In this document: in pieces, positions 62,758 to 64,000 of the stretch
Position numbering within the stretch: position 1 is the stretch's first letter
Layout: each line of letters opens with the position of its first letter
NCBI RefSeq assembly: GCF_900114635.1
Contig: NZ_FOTQ01000001.1
Span: 310,001 to 374,000, forward strand
From: Shimia aestuarii
GTDB taxonomy: Bacteria > Pseudomonadota > Alphaproteobacteria > Rhodobacterales > Rhodobacteraceae
Length of the DNA: 64,000 nt
Direction of reading: 5' to 3'
Position numbers and translations under genes: made by a program
Notes under the pieces: generated by a model
What the model saw: the letters and a program-made list of their open reading frames with translations, nothing else
What the model was told of the DNA's origin: nothing
The model's database searches: none

Positions 62758-63585
62758 TTACCGGCGCATCGACACCAGCACGCCCCCGATCACCAGCACC
62801 GCCGCCCCCACAAAGCGCCACGTCATCGGCTCGCCCAGAAATGCCATGCCCCCTGCCATCGCGATTACAGGCACGCTCAACTGCGCGACCGCCGCCCGGC
62901 TTGCGCCCAGCGCGGGCAAAAGCTGATACCACAGCGCATAGCCCAACCCCGAGGTCAACGCGCCTGAAACCACCGCCAACACCACGCCCTCTGCGCTCCA
63001 TCCGGTCGCGCCCAGACCCACAGCCCCCAGCACCGCAACCGGCGCCGCCAACAGGAAGTTCATCGCCGTGGCCTGTGTCGCATCCCGTTCTTTTCGCCCT
63101 TGCAGCGAATAGAGGCCCCAGCCAACACCCGCGGCCACCATCATGGCCGCATGCGTCGCAGAAACGGCAATCGCCCCACCGGGCCACAGCAACCAGACCA
63201 AACCGGCCAATCCCAACAACGCCCCAAACCATCGCGTCGCGGGCATGTCTTCCCGCCCGAGCAGCGCCCCGGCGAACATGGTCGCCTGCACCACTCCGAA
63301 CAGGATCAACGCCCCAAGCCCGGCATCCAGCGCCCGGTAGGCCAGCGAAAACCCAAAAATGTAGAGAAGCAGCCCAAGCACCCCGATACCGCGCCCGACC
63401 CCGCCAATGTCAAAGCCCCGCCGTTGCCACAAAACCAACAGCGCCAGCATCACCGCCCCCGCCGCCAGCCGCACCGCGCCAAAGGCAATCGGGTCCATCC
63501 CGGCCCCGGCCACGCCCGCCCGGTTCAGCACCGAGTTCGCGGCAAAGGCCGTCATCGTAATGAGGGTGAGCAGGAACAAGCGCAT
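62758..63585 (-). CDS. EamA/DMT-family transporter
   Basis: 275-residue ten-helix carrier of the drug/metabolite group, starting MRLFLLTLITMTAFAANS, and ending in a short basic tail. A second member of the superfamily is at 12103-12966, but the two share only superfamily features. Substrate unknown. Confidence 0.87.
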   Translation of the reverse strand: MRLFLLTLITMTAFAANSVLNRAGVAGAGMDPIAFGAVRLAAGAVMLALLVLWQRRGFDIGGVGRGIGVLGLLLYIFGFSLAYRALDAGLGALILFGVVQATMFAGALLGREDMPATRWFGALLGLAGLVWLLWPGGAIAVSATHAAMMVAAGVGWGLYSLQGRKERDATQATAMNFLLAAPVAVLGAVGLGATGWSAEGVVLAVVSGALTSGLGYALWYQLLPALGASRAAVAQLSVPVIAMAGGMAFLGEPMTWRFVGAAVLVIGGVLVSMRR

Positions 63586-63625
63586 GGCACTTGGTGGCAC
63601 GCGGGATGCCCGAGGGCAAGACCGG

Positions 63626-64000
63626 TCACACCCCGCGTGCCTTACGCGGCAAGGCAAGGACCAACGCCATCGCCGCGATCTTCAGAAGGCAGGGCAGCAC
63701 CGCGTATCCCAGCGTCAATGCGCGCAAAGCCTCCGTTGAATTCTCTTCGCCGGGCTTGAACCCCGACATCTCCAGGAACGGCAGCAACACCGCCGCCACC
63801 AAGGCCAGCGACAGCTTTGTCACCAGCGACCACAGGCCGAACCCCGCGCCCCCTTCAAGCCGCTCTTCGTCCAGCCCCACAGCAAACAGCGCTGGCAACA
63901 ACACCATGTCCGCCCCAAGCGCCAGCCCAGAGCCGACACAGACGGCGGCAAATCCCATCGCCGCCCCTTCACTCAACCCCGCAACCCCCGCAAAGCTGAC
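63626..64000 (-). CDS. MFS/GPH-type sugar carrier, C-terminal part (5' end beyond window)
   Basis: Last 124 residues of a membrane carrier: four helices, including GADMVLLPALFAVGLDEERL and SLVTKLSLALVAAVLLPFLE, with an R/K-rich tail. The LDEERLEGGAGFG segment and KLS helix resemble the glycoside-pentoside-hexuronide (melibiose-type) MFS branch. Cut by the window end, so the N-terminal two-thirds are missing. Confidence 0.7.
   Translation of the reverse strand, partial: VSFAGVAGLSEGAAMGFAAVCVGSGLALGADMVLLPALFAVGLDEERLEGGAGFGLWSLVTKLSLALVAAVLLPFLEMSGFKPGEENSTEALRALTLGYAVLPCLLKIAAMALVLALPRKARGV

Overview
The window is GC-rich, densely coded chromosomal DNA that reads as a marine alphaproteobacterium of the Roseobacter group (Rhodobacteraceae). 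Pointers are the phaAB pair, the aa3-type oxidase subunit IV peptide, DUF1150 beside an Hsp20, a DmdC-type acyl-CoA dehydrogenase, the lgt-midA-pgeF operon, trxB divergent from an Lrp gene, and a dispersed intergenic repeat. This is inference from gene content; no rRNA or tRNA gene was seen. I recognise no prophage, transposon or CRISPR array, and no gene-free stretch exceeds about 300 bases.

Layout. 1-3.2 kb (minus): argH, three related tiny lipoproteins, a DUF2834 membrane protein and lysA (cut by the window start). 3.2-8.5 kb: a TlpA thioredoxin, secreted and membrane proteins, a sterol-desaturase-family hydroxylase, tag and an EAL protein. 8.6-10.8 kb: phaA and phaB. 10.9-13.1 kb: a small ORF divergent from a LysR gene that overlaps a drug/metabolite exporter. 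13.3-22 kb: RNA methyltransferase, polyprenyl diphosphate synthase, ispE, TPR protein, ETF-ubiquinone oxidoreductase, greA, rpiB. 22.2-25.5 kb: a tightly packed molybdenum cofactor operon fdhD-mobA-mobB-moeA. 25.6-33.5 kb: azlCD, a lipoprotein with a possible permuted NlpC/P60 fold, oxidase subunit IV, a metallo-beta-lactamase-fold hydrolase with an acyl-CoA dehydrogenase, Sua5, YqgE and a DsbD-N-like protein.

33.5-38.4 kb: an RND efflux pair. 38.5-43.2 kb: moaB, phosphoesterase, family-4-like uracil-DNA glycosylase, 2-hydroxyacid dehydrogenase, csaA, proC, ybjN. 43.4-47.8 kb: a three-part ABC exporter (adaptor, FtsX-type permease, ATPase). 47.9-53.1 kb: ubiK, lgt-midA-pgeF, a 46-residue basic protein, lrp and trxB. 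53.2-57.1 kb: a membrane adenylate cyclase with a [2Fe-2S] domain (CyaC type), then a MarR-like winged helix reading in frame into a bifunctional ATP sulfurylase/APS kinase. 57.2-64 kb: DUF1150, Hsp20, purEK, an isolated phnM, a lipase, a Nudix hydrolase, an EamA transporter and the C-terminal part of an MFS carrier.

Most genes are housekeeping. The items most worth a second look are the regulator-enzyme reading frame at 55-57 kb with its perfect operator-like palindrome, the redox-type cyclase next to it, the tandem tiny lipoproteins at 1.1-1.8 kb, the five-copy intergenic repeat, an 11-bp-period direct repeat near 22.15 kb, and two enzymes (FdhD and the uracil-DNA glycosylase) that lack cysteines characteristic of their families.
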